Shown here one piece after another: positions 16,636 to 26,484 of a stretch of 64,000 bases of DNA (the first letter of the stretch is position 1; every line of letters starts with the position of its first letter). The stretch is from Spirosoma arboris (GTDB lineage Bacteria > Bacteroidota > Bacteroidia > Cytophagales > Spirosomataceae): assembly GCF_009754945.1 (NCBI RefSeq), contig NZ_WPIN01000003.1:372001-436000 (forward strand), given 5' to 3'. The translations under genes were made by a program, and so were the position numbers. The notes under the pieces are model-generated. The model was given only the letters and a program-made list of their open reading frames with translations. It was not told the DNA's origin and searched no databases.

Positions 16636-19040
16636 CAGAATTTAAAGTTATAGGTCAGCGATGGGAACGCTGTTCCGAAAATGGACAGCTTATACGCATC
16701 GGAGGCAGAGGCTGGACTCAGTTTATAGAAAATAGAATACGCATTTTTATGAGCGTATACGTTGTAGATGGAGAAGACCCAGCTACTCTGATTCCGCTTT
16801 TTCTTGAGCGGATTCTGTTCAAACGTCATCGAAAAATCCAGCCGGTGATAGTCAGGAACACGTTGCTGATTCCGATCAATGTAGATCGGAACAAGCACAC
16901 CAGCAACCCGGGCAATAGCAGCAGGTTGTGTAGTTGGCCGACCCGTACTATAGGTAAAATTCAGCGACATGCTAAACCAGGCCGTTGGGCGGTGCGTAGC
17001 CAGAACATTTAGGGTATGTGGCTTATCGTAATTGGCGGGATAAGGATTCCCATTGTTCACGCGTTCACTGGCGTAGGGACTGTCCATGGTCAGGAATGTG
17101 CGAGCGTAGGTATAACTCATGAAACCCGTCCAGCGGCCTTTGTTTTTTCGCAGCAATCCTTCAAATCCGTAAGCATGGCCACTCCCTTGTACAATCTGAG
17201 TTTCTACCGCCTGAGCCAGTTGCAGTTCGGCTCCATCTCTGTAGTCAATGGCGTTGGTGATTGTTTTGTAATACACCTCACCCGATGCCTCAATGGCATT
17301 GTCGGCTGTATTTCGGAAATAGCCCAACGACCACTGGTCGGCTATAACTGGCTTCGTATATTGATCACTTAGATGCCAACGCGAAGTCGGCAAAGCCGCT
17401 GTAGTATTGGTCACCTGTTGAATATACTGACGCAATCGACTATAGCCTGCTTTGACAGCCTTCCCCTCTCCTACCGACCAGCGGATTGCCAATCGAGGCT
17501 CTAATCCGCCTGTCGAGTGGTAAATTTTACCAGCACCGTAGGTTTGGGTTGAGGTTACGGTTTCATCCTGGCGAGGCCCATTTTCCTGATACGTTCGCAC
17601 CGATGCTGGCCCACGGTTCAATAAGGCCGAATAACGCAAACCAGCTACTAACGCTACGTTAGTATTGAGCTTCCATTCATCCTGAATGTAGGCCGCCAGT
17701 TCGTAGGCACGTTCGCGGTCGAGATCTACCGGTAGTACGTTGGAGTATGGGCCGGGCGTGCGGGTATTGGGTTGCAGTAAATAGTCGATGGCGCTAACAC
17801 CAACCTGCCACTGATGCGTTTCGTTCGGCGTAAGTGTCAGGTCTGATTTGATCTGTCGATGCCACACACCCGACTCAAGTCGGAAAGCATTTGACGAATC
17901 GGGCGATGACAAATCGGCCCGATACCGACTCAGAATAACCGCTGTGGCCAGATTCACCTGCTTACTCATAAAGTAATTCCAGCGCAGTACCGCATTCATT
18001 GTCTGGTAGTTGAACTGGGTTGAGGACGCATTGATTTCCTGCCCAGACAGCGAATCTGACGCCAGTTTGAAAATATCCTTGCTGACGTAGCCTGTTAGAG
18101 TAATGGTATTTTTCTCATCAGGTTGATATTTGAATTTGGTCGTCAGATCATAAAAGTTGGCTTTTGTTCCTCTTAGATTTGGCGGAGCTATCTTAAACAG
18201 AAAATCATTGAACGAAGCCCGCGCAGCAGCCAGAAACGACAACTTATTTTTGACAATGGGACCCTCAACCGCCAGCCGGCTCGAAATGATACCAATCCCC
18301 CCGTTGACGCTCCACTTCTCGGCATCCGGCTCTTTGATTTTCACGTCTAACACCGATGAAGCCCGGCCCCCAAAAGCAGCTGCAACACCCCCACGATTCA
18401 GGGTTACATCACGTACAACATCGGGATTGAAGACTGAGAAAAATCCCATTAAGTGGCTGGAATTGAAGACGGGCGCATCGTCGAACAAAATCAAATTCTG
18501 ATCCGCACTCCCCCCCCGAACGTTATAACCAGGTGCACCTTCGCCTACAGTAGTCACACCGGGCAACAGCAGTAAACTACGTACAATATCCACCTCGCCC
18601 ATTAAGGGCGGAATGCGCCGAATGCTTTTGATCGTTAACTGCGATACGCCAATTTCAATCTTACGTACGTTCCGGTCGGGTGCTTCGCTCGTTACGACGA
18701 CCTCCTCCAAATCTTTCGAATCATCTTCCATGACGATCTCCCGGAAGAGCGTTTTCTGTAACGAAATCGTATCTTGCTTAGTCCGATAGCCTACGTGCGA
18801 AAAGCGCAGAATGTAGTTTCCCGGAGCAAGCTGTACGGTATAGAAACCATCTTTCGCCGTCACGTAACCTTTCGATACGTTCAGCACTACGATGTTAGCT
18901 CCCTGAATAGGTTTCCCCGTTTTAGCATCCTTAACATAACCCGTTGCGGAAAACGTAGGGCCATTAGGATTAATTTTCTGCTGGGCGAAGGCCCCATTGA
19001 TCAGACAAAACGACAGTAACAGTAAATGTAAAAAGCGCAT
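16635..19040 (-). CDS. TonB-dependent receptor with carboxypeptidase-like regulatory domain
   Basis: This 801-residue outer-membrane protein has a signal peptide ending AFAQQ. A carboxypeptidase-regulatory-like beta sandwich follows (about residues 28-110, GYVKDAKTGKPIQGANIVVL), then a plug domain (about 125-235, with VRGGSADQNLILFDDAPVF) and a C-terminal beta barrel ending in phenylalanine (YNFKF). It is the first gene of an operon with two DUF4249 lipoproteins, a common Bacteroidota receptor set. Nothing here identifies the ligand; no sigma/anti-sigma pair is adjacent. Confidence 0.9.
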   Translation of the reverse strand: MRFLHLLLLSFCLINGAFAQQKINPNGPTFSATGYVKDAKTGKPIQGANIVVLNVSKGYVTAKDGFYTVQLAPGNYILRFSHVGYRTKQDTISLQKTLFREIVMEDDSKDLEEVVVTSEAPDRNVRKIEIGVSQLTIKSIRRIPPLMGEVDIVRSLLLLPGVTTVGEGAPGYNVRGGSADQNLILFDDAPVFNSSHLMGFFSVFNPDVVRDVTLNRGGVAAAFGGRASSVLDVKIKEPDAEKWSVNGGIGIISSRLAVEGPIVKNKLSFLAAARASFNDFLFKIAPPNLRGTKANFYDLTTKFKYQPDEKNTITLTGYVSKDIFKLASDSLSGQEINASSTQFNYQTMNAVLRWNYFMSKQVNLATAVILSRYRADLSSPDSSNAFRLESGVWHRQIKSDLTLTPNETHQWQVGVSAIDYLLQPNTRTPGPYSNVLPVDLDRERAYELAAYIQDEWKLNTNVALVAGLRYSALLNRGPASVRTYQENGPRQDETVTSTQTYGAGKIYHSTGGLEPRLAIRWSVGEGKAVKAGYSRLRQYIQQVTNTTAALPTSRWHLSDQYTKPVIADQWSLGYFRNTADNAIEASGEVYYKTITNAIDYRDGAELQLAQAVETQIVQGSGHAYGFEGLLRKNKGRWTGFMSYTYARTFLTMDSPYASERVNNGNPYPANYDKPHTLNVLATHRPTAWFSMSLNFTYSTGRPTTQPAAIARVAGVLVPIYIDRNQQRVPDYHRLDFSMTFEQNPLKKKRNQSSWVFSIYNVYAHKNAYSIFYKLSPASASDAYKLSIFGTAFPSLTYNFKF

Positions 19041-19089
19041 AGAGCCGGGTTTAGGAAGCGCGGAATAGCCAATAGAATAGTACTAGAGG

Positions 19090-19128
19090 TCGAACGGGTT
19101 AATCCTATAAAAGGGTTAACCCGTTCGA
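19090..19128. repeat. 13-bp intergenic inverted repeat before the TonB receptor operon
   Basis: TCGAACGGGTTAA at 19090-19102 pairs perfectly with TTAACCCGTTCGA at 19116-19128 around a 13-base loop. It lies between polX and the receptor operon, both on the minus strand. There is no following T run on the minus strand, so it could be an operator or an attenuating hairpin rather than a terminator. Confidence 0.65.
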
Positions 19129-19184
19129 TTTACCCTATTTTTATTGTCATTAACCAATAATTAATATTCTTTAGCTTACCTAAT

Positions 19185-20894
19185 TTATACCCTGTTACGT
19201 ATCTTTTCCCGTCGCTGTTGCAAATAGTCACTCATTTCCTTTAACGTCAGTGCGTTAAAAGTCATGGCTTTCGTTAAGCCCCCTTTACGGCCGATAGCGA
19301 CACCGTAATGCATATCCAGAAGGCCGGGCAAGTCGTGGGCATCGGGGTTGATACTGAGCATAACACCCTGCTGCATGGCGTACTCAATCCAGTGCCAATC
19401 AATGTCGAGACGGTATGGGCTGGCGTTGATTTCGATGATGACATTGTGTTCAGCACAGGCGTCGATAATTGCACGGTGGTCGATGGGATAACCTTCACGA
19501 GCAAGCAGCAATCGACCCGTTGGGTGGCCCAGAATTGTGGTGTAGGGATGCTCGATTGCCCGGAGCAAGCGCGTGGTGGCTTTTTCGAGCGACATCGTCA
19601 GGGTTTGGTGGACGGAAGCGACCACGTAATCGAACGTAGCGAGTGTGGCATCGTCGTAATCTAATGAGCCATCGCCTAAGATGTCGGATTCGATACCCTT
19701 GAAAATGCGGAAATCATTTCCGAATCCGGCATTAAGTTGATCAATTTCAAGCTGTTGCTGATGCACTCGTTCTGCATCAAGACCACCCGCATAAGAAGCT
19801 GTCTTCGAGTGATCAGCAATCCCGAAATAAGTCAAACCCAATTTCCGACAGTAAGCGGCCATATCGGCCACCGATTGCTTCCCATCCGACCAGGTGCTGT
19901 GATTATGCAGCGTTCCGTGAAGGTCTTCCCAGGTTACTAATTCGTCATTTTGGTGGCGGCTGGCCCAACGAAAGGCAAAGTCATCTTCGCGCATTTCAGG
20001 AACGATGTAAGGCAGACCGGCCCGTTCATAAATGGCGGTTTCGGTTGACTCATTACTTGTATAGGCTGCCTGCAATAACGTTATTCCCGTTGGCCCAGCC
20101 TGTTTCAAATGAGGCTCAGCAGCGCTATGAATAAACAGTTGCTGATCAATCTGTTCGGCAGGATAGAATAGAATCTCGACTTGCACGTCGAACCCATTGA
20201 GTTGCCCACGCCAGGCAAAGGGAGACGATTCTCGCTCATTTTGGACTACGTTTGGCAAACTACCCAGCGTCAGCATTGCCGACACAGGGTCGCTGGTTTG
20301 AACAAGCAGTTGTACTGCATCGACTTCCTGTGCTTTCAGTCGTACTTGCCCGCTAATTTCAACTCGATCAAAATGTTTTAGCAACTCGTCGCGCAGGAGG
20401 TTGGCGATCATAGCCGCTTTATCCATCCGCACTTTCCCCTGTTGCTCCTGCAAAAACTCTAATGCTGCCAGGATTTTTTCCTGCGTACTTGCCCCGAAGC
20501 CTTTGATTTTGGCAATCTGACCATTCTCGCCCGCTAGTTGAAGGTCGCGAAGATTATCAATACCTAGTTCGCGCCAGAGTGTACGTACTTTTTTGACGCC
20601 CAACCCTTTAATGCGAAACATATCCAGCACACCCGAAGGCGTCTCAGCCAGCAATTCATCAAGATCCGTCAGGTGGCCCGTTTCGGCAATCTCCCGGATT
20701 TTCTGAGCAACGGATTTACCGACACCCTGCAATTTAATCAGCTCATCGACAGGTAGGTTAGCCAGGTCAGCAGTGGATTTATCCAGGTTAAAGGCAGCCG
20801 TTTGAAAGGTGCGGGTCTTAAACGTATCGCGGTCGTGGAGTTCCATCAACCGGCCGGTTAGTTCGAGCAGGTCAACGATTTCAGAATTGGTCAT
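19185..20894 (-). CDS. polX: DNA polymerase X family protein with C-terminal PHP nuclease domain
   Basis: Bacterial PolX fills short gaps in base-excision repair and has a PHP-type 3'-5' exonuclease. Helix-hairpin-helix elements occur near LIKLQGVGKSVAQKIREI and MFRIKGLGVKKVRTLW. The palm region follows, and the PHP domain starts at TLHNHSTWSDGKQSVADMAA, with further metal ligands in GIADHS and LGHPTGRLL. The start was placed at the ATG at 20894, where the family N terminus SEIVDLLELTGRLMEL begins; an in-frame ATG at 20957 would add 21 residues. The length of 569 residues is typical. In the polymerase domain I did not see the expected GSxRRG and DxD motifs clearly, so polymerase activity is uncertain. 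Confidence 0.88.
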   Translation of the reverse strand: MTNSEIVDLLELTGRLMELHDRDTFKTRTFQTAAFNLDKSTADLANLPVDELIKLQGVGKSVAQKIREIAETGHLTDLDELLAETPSGVLDMFRIKGLGVKKVRTLWRELGIDNLRDLQLAGENGQIAKIKGFGASTQEKILAALEFLQEQQGKVRMDKAAMIANLLRDELLKHFDRVEISGQVRLKAQEVDAVQLLVQTSDPVSAMLTLGSLPNVVQNERESSPFAWRGQLNGFDVQVEILFYPAEQIDQQLFIHSAAEPHLKQAGPTGITLLQAAYTSNESTETAIYERAGLPYIVPEMREDDFAFRWASRHQNDELVTWEDLHGTLHNHSTWSDGKQSVADMAAYCRKLGLTYFGIADHSKTASYAGGLDAERVHQQQLEIDQLNAGFGNDFRIFKGIESDILGDGSLDYDDATLATFDYVVASVHQTLTMSLEKATTRLLRAIEHPYTTILGHPTGRLLLAREGYPIDHRAIIDACAEHNVIIEINASPYRLDIDWHWIEYAMQQGVMLSINPDAHDLPGLLDMHYGVAIGRKGGLTKAMTFNALTLKEMSDYLQQRREKIRNRV

Positions 20895-21021
20895 AGGAAA
20901 ACGGTCATTTACTCCGCAAGTTAGGCAATCGGTCAGATTTTCGGGGGAGTCGGCCATAGAGTGAGCCTACCTTTAGGTCATCGGCAGGCAAATCTGCTCA
21001 CCCTTAAAACACCTAAAAACT

Positions 21022-21327
21022 ATGGAATCGACCACAACCATGCCCGAACGCGACAACTATCTGTGGAAAAAAGCAAAAGCTCGTGTTGGTTTTCGCATGC
21101 ACCTTCGTACCTATTTAATCGTCAATACTGGCCTCTGGCTCATCTGGGCGTTTACCAATTTTGCTTTTCAATCATCGGGACATCATGGCTTTATTTTCCC
21201 CTGGCCCTTCTTTGCCATGTTTGGTTGGGGTATCGGCTTAGCATCGCATTATTTCGCGGTTTACCACAACAGCGAACGGTCGATGATTGAAGAAGAGTAC
21301 CAAAAATTAGTTAGTCAGCAACGGTAA
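21022..21327 (+). CDS. 2TM domain protein
   Basis: The 101-residue protein has an N-terminal amphipathic stretch (NYLWKKAKARVGFRMHL), two hydrophobic helices (about residues 29-50 and 60-82) and a polar C-terminal helix. This is the 2TM-domain layout seen alone or fused to histidine kinases in Bacteroidota. The function is unknown. It lies 8 bp before the monooxygenase gene at 21336 and may be cotranscribed with it. Confidence 0.8.
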   Translation: MESTTTMPERDNYLWKKAKARVGFRMHLRTYLIVNTGLWLIWAFTNFAFQSSGHHGFIFPWPFFAMFGWGIGLASHYFAVYHNSERSMIEEEYQKLVSQQR

Positions 21328-21335
21328 GAAAACGA

Positions 21336-22532
21336 ATGTCAATACTCAAGAAAAAAGCAATTCTAATTGGTTGTGGAATTTCAGGGCCCGTGATGGCTTT
21401 GTTTCTAAAACGAATTGGAATCGAAGCCACGATTTACGAAGCTCAAACCCAACATAGAGATGATGCGGGAGCCTTTTTAGGCATTTCTCCAAACGGCTTA
21501 AACGTGCTCAAGGAATTTATGCCTCTCGATGAAGTCCTCACCGATTTTACACCAGGGAAAATGACATTCTTCAATGCCAGAAATAAGAGCATTGGAGAAA
21601 TTGACAATGCCAATCAAAACGAATTGTATGGAGCAGAAACCGTACAGTTAAAACGGGGTCTACTCAATAAAGCAATTCGCGAGGTGGCAATTGCCAAGGG
21701 TATCAACATAGAGCTAGGCAAAAAATTAACAGCAATAACGCAGGACGAAAAATCTGCCACTGCCTTTTTTGATGATGGCACAAACGTCACAGCTGATTTT
21801 ATCATTGGCTGTGATGGTATTCATTCGGCAGCTAGAAAATCACTATTCCCAAACGGCCCCAAACTATCGTACACAGGTTTACTGTCAACGGGTGGTTTCA
21901 CGAAGTTGACAAATGTGCAGGATTTGTATGGATCAATTCGGATGACCTTTGGCGAAAGGGCGTTTTTTGCCTATGCTATTTCTAATCTAGGCGATGTCTG
22001 GTGGTTCAATAACATCTCACGGAAAAAAGAACCCAGCCGAAATGAGTTGACAGCCATGGAGTTGAATCAACTTAAAGACACCTTGTTAGATTTACACAAA
22101 AACGATCCGGAACCCATTGCGGATATTATCAAATCGGCCAATAAAGTAGAGATCTATCCGGTTTATGACATTCCATTTCTAGAAAAATGGTACAAAGGAC
22201 GCGTCTGTCTTATCGGTGATTCGGCCCATGCTACAGCACCACACATTGGTCAGGGAGCGTCCTTGGCGCTGGAAGACACCATCGTTTTAGCCAAATGCAT
22301 TCGAGATCTGCCAGGTCTGGAAGCAGCATTTGATAAATTCCAGGCACTAAGGCAGAAGAGAGTACAAAAAATAGTTCGAGAAGCTAGAAAAGTAGGCGAC
22401 AACAAAACAGTCCCCAATAAATTTCAGCAATTTTTCAGGGACTTACTGTTGCCTTTCTTTGTAAAGATGGAAGCAAAAAAAATGGATTGGGTGTATTCGT
22501 ACAAAGTTGACTGGAACGAAAAAATAAGTTAA
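21336..22532 (+). CDS. FAD-dependent monooxygenase (PHBH type)
   Basis: The protein has the flavoprotein hydroxylase layout: dinucleotide fold AILIGCGISGPVMALFLKRI at residues 7-26, the DG motif IIGCDGIHSAARK in the middle, and the GD motif CLIGDSAHATAPHIGQGASL near residue 290. At 398 residues it is a single-domain aromatic hydroxylase-type enzyme using FAD and NAD(P)H. The substrate is unknown. It overlaps the stop of the convergent pentapeptide-repeat gene by 4 bp. Confidence 0.88.
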   Translation: MSILKKKAILIGCGISGPVMALFLKRIGIEATIYEAQTQHRDDAGAFLGISPNGLNVLKEFMPLDEVLTDFTPGKMTFFNARNKSIGEIDNANQNELYGAETVQLKRGLLNKAIREVAIAKGINIELGKKLTAITQDEKSATAFFDDGTNVTADFIIGCDGIHSAARKSLFPNGPKLSYTGLLSTGGFTKLTNVQDLYGSIRMTFGERAFFAYAISNLGDVWWFNNISRKKEPSRNELTAMELNQLKDTLLDLHKNDPEPIADIIKSANKVEIYPVYDIPFLEKWYKGRVCLIGDSAHATAPHIGQGASLALEDTIVLAKCIRDLPGLEAAFDKFQALRQKRVQKIVREARKVGDNKTVPNKFQQFFRDLLLPFFVKMEAKKMDWVYSYKVDWNEKIS

Positions 22533-23098
22533 TAGCCACTGATCACTAACTCATATTTCATCAAAAGTCCGGGCAGACTATGCAATGAAAATTTGGCTTT
22601 TTTTAATTTATTTTCTTCCGGGTTCAGTTCGATGTTATACAATGTAGAAAAATCTACCTGACTCAGATCATTGTCTTCAAACTTAGCAAATTCCAGATTG
22701 CAGTTTTTAAACACAGTGCCCACCAGATCACATTTCATAAAGCGAGCTTCTTTAATCGAGCAATCAACAAACTTGGCTTTCTTTAGTTTCCGATTCAGAA
22801 AAGCGGTGTAATCAAGTTGGCATTCCTGAAAATCGGTGTGAAAACCGAATGTATTGCATTGCCCAAAATCTACATAGGTCAGTTTGCATTTAAAAAACCG
22901 GACGTCGTAAAGCTTCGCGTTTTTCAGGTCAATATTGGCGAGATTACAGTCTTCAAACCGGCAATTTATAAAGTTTGAACTCGTAAACGCTGTTCGGGAT
23001 AAATCCAGTTTTTTGAACGTACACTGTTCAAATTCCTGATTCGTCAATTGATCAGTTAGTTGATCAAGGTGGTCAAAGACCTGTTTATAATACTCCAT
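22529..23098 (-). CDS. pentapeptide-repeat protein
   Basis: Most of the 189 residues follow the A(D/N)LXX-type five-residue pattern, for example FINCRFEDCNLANIDLKNAK and FVDCSIKEARFMKCDLVGTV. This predicts a right-handed quadrilateral beta helix. Related proteins include DNA mimics such as Qnr and MfpA, but this is also a general scaffold, so no resistance function is claimed. It lies 14 bp downstream of thyA on the same strand and may be cotranscribed. Confidence 0.82.
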   Translation of the reverse strand: MEYYKQVFDHLDQLTDQLTNQEFEQCTFKKLDLSRTAFTSSNFINCRFEDCNLANIDLKNAKLYDVRFFKCKLTYVDFGQCNTFGFHTDFQECQLDYTAFLNRKLKKAKFVDCSIKEARFMKCDLVGTVFKNCNLEFAKFEDNDLSQVDFSTLYNIELNPEENKLKKAKFSLHSLPGLLMKYELVISGY

Positions 23099-23112
23099 GC
23101 CTGCTATCTTTC

Positions 23113-23907
23113 CTAAACTGCCACAGGCGCTTTAATAGCCGGGTATGGATTGTAGTTTTCGAGTGTAAAATCCGCATAAGTGAAGTCAAAAACCGATTTC
23201 ACATCTGGGTTCAGGCGCATGGTTGGCAGGGGGCGAGGTTCGCGGGCGAGTTGCGTTTCGACTTGTTCCAGGTGATTCAGATACAAGTGCGTATCACCAC
23301 CTGTCCAGATAAATTCGTGGGCTGTGTAGCCGCACTCCTGCGCAATCATCATGGTGAACAACGCATAGCTGGCAATGTTGAACGGAACACCCAGAAATAC
23401 ATCGGCGCTACGTTGGTAAAGCTGGCAGGAGAGCTTGCCATCGGCCACATAAAACTGCATCAGTAGATGACAAGGCGGCAAAGCCATGTTTGGTACATCG
23501 GCTGGATTCCAGGCCGAGATAATCATCCGACGCGAATCGGGAGAGTTTTTAAGTTGCTTCAATACGTCCTGCAACTGATCGATAACGCGTCCATCAGGAG
23601 CGGCCCAACTGCGCCATTGTTTGCCATAGACGGGACCTAAGTCGCCGTTTTCGTCGGCCCACTCATCCCAGATCGATACACCATTGTCTTTCAGGTACTT
23701 GATATTCGTGTCGCCCTTAATGAACCACAGCAATTCGTGTATAATGGACTTGGTGTGTACCTTTTTGGTGGTTAACAGCGGGAACCCGTCTTGTAAATTG
23801 AAGCGCATCTGGTAGCCAAATACGCTAATGGTACCGGTGCCAGTACGGTCTGTTTTGCGGGTGCCGTTGTCGAGAATATGGCGGAGCAGGTCGTGATATT
23901 GTTGCAT
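23113..23907 (-). CDS. thyA: thymidylate synthase
   Basis: ThyA methylates dUMP to dTMP with methylene-tetrahydrofolate. The 264-residue length is standard. The phosphate-binding [20 protein letters not shown] opens the protein, the nucleophile is C146 in [12 protein letters not shown], and [19 protein letters not shown] and HLYLNHLEQ follow, all diagnostic. It lies downstream of the OsmC gene across a 30-bp inverted repeat. Confidence 0.97.
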   Translation of the reverse strand: MQQYHDLLRHILDNGTRKTDRTGTGTISVFGYQMRFNLQDGFPLLTTKKVHTKSIIHELLWFIKGDTNIKYLKDNGVSIWDEWADENGDLGPVYGKQWRSWAAPDGRVIDQLQDVLKQLKNSPDSRRMIISAWNPADVPNMALPPCHLLMQFYVADGKLSCQLYQRSADVFLGVPFNIASYALFTMMIAQECGYTAHEFIWTGGDTHLYLNHLEQVETQLAREPRPLPTMRLNPDVKSVFDFTYADFTLENYNPYPAIKAPVAV

Positions 23908-23916
23908 AAGGCAAAT

Positions 23917-24013
23917 TTAAACGCAAAGGGCGCAAAGGTGAGCGCAAAGAATGCAAAGTATAAAGAAAAATCTCTGCGTTCTCTGCGCTCACCTTTGCGC
24001 CCTTTGCGTTTAA
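23917..24013. repeat. perfect 30-bp intergenic inverted repeat
   Basis: Arms 23917-23946 and 23984-24013 are perfectly complementary over 30 bp; weaker pairing continues inward. The arm has a GCAAAGG periodicity (ACGCAAAGGGCGCAAAGGTG). It occupies the spacer between the OsmC gene and thyA, ending 6 bp from the OsmC stop. Confidence 0.9.
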
Positions 24014-24019
24014 TGTATT

Positions 24020-24436
24020 TTACGCCTGTATTTCAAAGGAATACGTTATCTCAGTCGACGGACGCAGTTGGGCCGTTGCCGAACAGTATTTGTCCATAGA
24101 CAGATCAATAGCGCGTCTTACTTTTTCAGGATCTAACTGGCCTTTCAGCAAATAGGTAATGTGAATTTTTTTGAATGGAGCTGGGATAGCGTCTTTTTCG
24201 CGCAAACCATCGACTTTCAGCCGGAAATCTTCAATCACTTGTTTTTGCTTCTTCAAAATCAGAATCACGTCGATAGCCGAACAACCGGCCAGACCCATGA
24301 GCATCATTTCCATGGGTCGCGCTCCTGCGTTGTGTCCGCCAATATCGGTAGCCGCGTCGATGTGTTGCGCCACGCCCGACTTTCCTAACGCTTCGAAATG
24401 GAAGGCGTCGTCAACGCGCACAAGTTCAACCTGCAT
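24020..24436 (-). CDS. OsmC/YhfA-family protein
   Basis: OsmC-type proteins are small cytosolic thiol peroxidases acting on organic hydroperoxides. The two expected cysteines are visible in MLMGLAGCSAID and MDKYCSATAQL. The ATG at 24436 is preferred over the one at 24481 because AGGA lies 10 bp upstream and the family N terminus begins MQVELVRVDDAFHFEA. The protein is then 138 residues, typical of the YhfA-like branch. Confidence 0.88.
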   Translation of the reverse strand: MQVELVRVDDAFHFEALGKSGVAQHIDAATDIGGHNAGARPMEMMLMGLAGCSAIDVILILKKQKQVIEDFRLKVDGLREKDAIPAPFKKIHITYLLKGQLDPEKVRRAIDLSMDKYCSATAQLRPSTEITYSFEIQA

Positions 24437-24542
24437 TGTATTGTATTCCTGAATAGTATCAACTGGTTGTGAATCAATCATTGTCTTTTTTGCGTTTATC
24501 AGGTGAAGTGTTTATTTTCACCATTTCAAAGTAATTAAAATC

Positions 24543-24896
24543 ATGTCCGAAAAATTCACCGACGACCTCTTCGACCTCAAAAACGACCGGCGGTTAAGCG
24601 TGTATCTCTACCGGGCTGGCTTTGGAGCCTGGTTACTTTACATCGTATCGGGTGCGCAGTTTATGCAATCGGTGCGCATCTATCGAACAGATTTCGGGGT
24701 GTTCTCGTTCTTTCTGATGGTCCTCGGCTTATCTGCTTCCATGATTTACGATTACTATCATCACCCGGTCGAGTTCGCTCAAAAGAAGAAATGGCTGGCA
24801 TTCAGCTATTTGGTATTAGCGGGTCTGGTTTACTTCTTTATTCTGCACAACGAGCCGATATCCATTGAGCACCTTTTTGGGAAAGGGTTATTCTAA
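24543..24896 (+). CDS. small membrane protein of unknown function
   Basis: This 117-residue protein has a polar N terminus with alternating charges (MSEKFTDDLFDLKNDRRL) and three hydrophobic stretches (about residues 24-42, 55-72, 86-102). No known family is recognised. It is divergent from the OsmC gene and has no obvious operon partner. Confidence 0.65.
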   Translation: MSEKFTDDLFDLKNDRRLSVYLYRAGFGAWLLYIVSGAQFMQSVRIYRTDFGVFSFFLMVLGLSASMIYDYYHHPVEFAQKKKWLAFSYLVLAGLVYFFILHNEPISIEHLFGKGLF

Positions 24897-24929
24897 CTAC
24901 TTATCGACTTCTGAATAGGTTAACCAAAA

Positions 24930-26444
24930 TTACTCGGCTACTTTGGCAATGACGCGCTGATAGCGAGTTAGTTGTGGTGTACCCGAATCCGTCACTTCCA
25001 GAATAAGGTGAATCGTTTTTCCGGCAGTCGCATCTTTGGGCACGACAAACGACGCGTTTGGCTGAGTCCCATTCTGGAGTTCAACTTTTCCTGGATACGT
25101 TCCCACCTCTTCATATTGCCACCACTTATAATTGAGTTGATTGCCGTCTGGATCAGTGGCCGAACCACTCAATGCCACTTTCTGACCTGGCTTTATGGTA
25201 AGATTAGCTGAATGGTTGAGCTTTACAATCGGAGCATGGTTGGCTTCTTTGTAGCCTTTTACGCACCAATCGGCACGGGCGGCCATGTCGTTCTGTAAGA
25301 CGGGTATCCATCGCGTTTGCGGGTAAGCAGCTTCCTGTTTTTGAGTGTACGGATCAAAATCGGTAACCGTCTTGCCATCTTCCCACCGATACGGGTTCGT
25401 TGCCGACTGCACCATGCGCCCACCCCAGCCTCCGTACGATACGTCTTCCTTGCTGCGCAGCCCCACATCAATCAGGTAGAAGAAAGCGGGTGAATCACCT
25501 TCCGAAATGAAGTCATACTGACTACGCTTAAACTTTTCAACTTCCTTCATGTCGCCCTGCGTTTGCTCAGGATCGCCAGCTAGTTTTTGCCCATCGCCCC
25601 AGACGTAGTAAGCTTCCAGCAAGGGGCCATGATTGAACTTGATATGTTCGGCAAACCACTTGCCGTTCAGGTAGGTTTGCAATTCGGCAGGAACTACCCG
25701 TGGCCATAGATAAGCGAAACTCCAGAATTGATCCGAATTGTAAAGCACTTTAATTTTCGGCCAGTTGGGAGCTATGTATTTTTTATAGGTAGCATCCTGA
25801 TCCAGAACGGCATAGATGATCGCTTTGTCGGATACTTTCTTCTCGATAGCTTCCCAGTTTGACTTGCCCTTGTACTCATCTTCAATGGATTTTAAGGCCC
25901 GCGCTACGGTGTTGGTACCACCCCAGATTTGCAAATAGACCGGACTAGGATCGTTATCGAGCAGAATCTTTTTGATAAAATTAGAGCCCTCAGTATCGGT
26001 ATTCATTTCTCCCTCGAAGTCGATATTGCCAACTCGAATGAGGCTTTTTAAATGATCAGGCGTTGGGTAACCTTTGGCGTTCTTGGCTAGATTCGGGTAG
26101 ACTTTTGCGTACTTATCGATGTATTCCTCCATCCAGGTCGTACCCGGCCAGCGAAGTTCGGTTCGTTCACCATAGCGCTTGGCAGTACTGGCCATTTCAG
26201 ACGTAAACTTCGTCCCTTTCCCATCGCCTTTATAATGCCACTGCGAACTGCTGTACACAAGGCCCACGATGTTAAATTCATTGGCATACAGCAGAAGCCG
26301 GATAAACGTATCGACGTCATCCACTTCGCCATCTGTCGTAACAATCGTACGAGCTTTCGCCGATTTTGGCTGTGCTGAAGCTAACGAGTTAGTAAATAGC
26401 ACTATGCCAGAACATAGAAACAGTAATAGACCTATTTTTCTCAT
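24930..26444 (-). CDS. DUF1593 nucleoside-hydrolase-like exported protein (copy A)
   Basis: The 504-residue protein has a signal peptide (to about residue 25). A nucleoside-hydrolase-fold domain opens with TIVTTDGEVDDVDTFIRLLL, in which the acidic cluster resembles the calcium-binding DTDxxxDD of IU-nucleoside hydrolases. The C-terminal beta sandwich (about 405-504) contains SGSATDPDGNQLNYKWWQYE. It is the last gene of the catabolic cluster, 40 bp after the FGGY kinase. The family is sometimes labelled cellulose-binding, without support I can see. I infer a periplasmic or secreted glycoside or N-riboside hydrolase; the substrate is unknown. Confidence 0.82.
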   Translation of the reverse strand: MRKIGLLLFLCSGIVLFTNSLASAQPKSAKARTIVTTDGEVDDVDTFIRLLLYANEFNIVGLVYSSSQWHYKGDGKGTKFTSEMASTAKRYGERTELRWPGTTWMEEYIDKYAKVYPNLAKNAKGYPTPDHLKSLIRVGNIDFEGEMNTDTEGSNFIKKILLDNDPSPVYLQIWGGTNTVARALKSIEDEYKGKSNWEAIEKKVSDKAIIYAVLDQDATYKKYIAPNWPKIKVLYNSDQFWSFAYLWPRVVPAELQTYLNGKWFAEHIKFNHGPLLEAYYVWGDGQKLAGDPEQTQGDMKEVEKFKRSQYDFISEGDSPAFFYLIDVGLRSKEDVSYGGWGGRMVQSATNPYRWEDGKTVTDFDPYTQKQEAAYPQTRWIPVLQNDMAARADWCVKGYKEANHAPIVKLNHSANLTIKPGQKVALSGSATDPDGNQLNYKWWQYEEVGTYPGKVELQNGTQPNASFVVPKDATAGKTIHLILEVTDSGTPQLTRYQRVIAKVAE

Positions 26445-26484
26445 GGTTTAGGGGTTCAGCTTTTTGACTAAAACGTGTTTTCAC

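Noticed and set aside
22529..23098. Qnr-type quinolone resistance function for the pentapeptide-repeat protein
   Set aside because: Pentapeptide repeats are general; there is no dimerisation motif or context pointing to gyrase protection.
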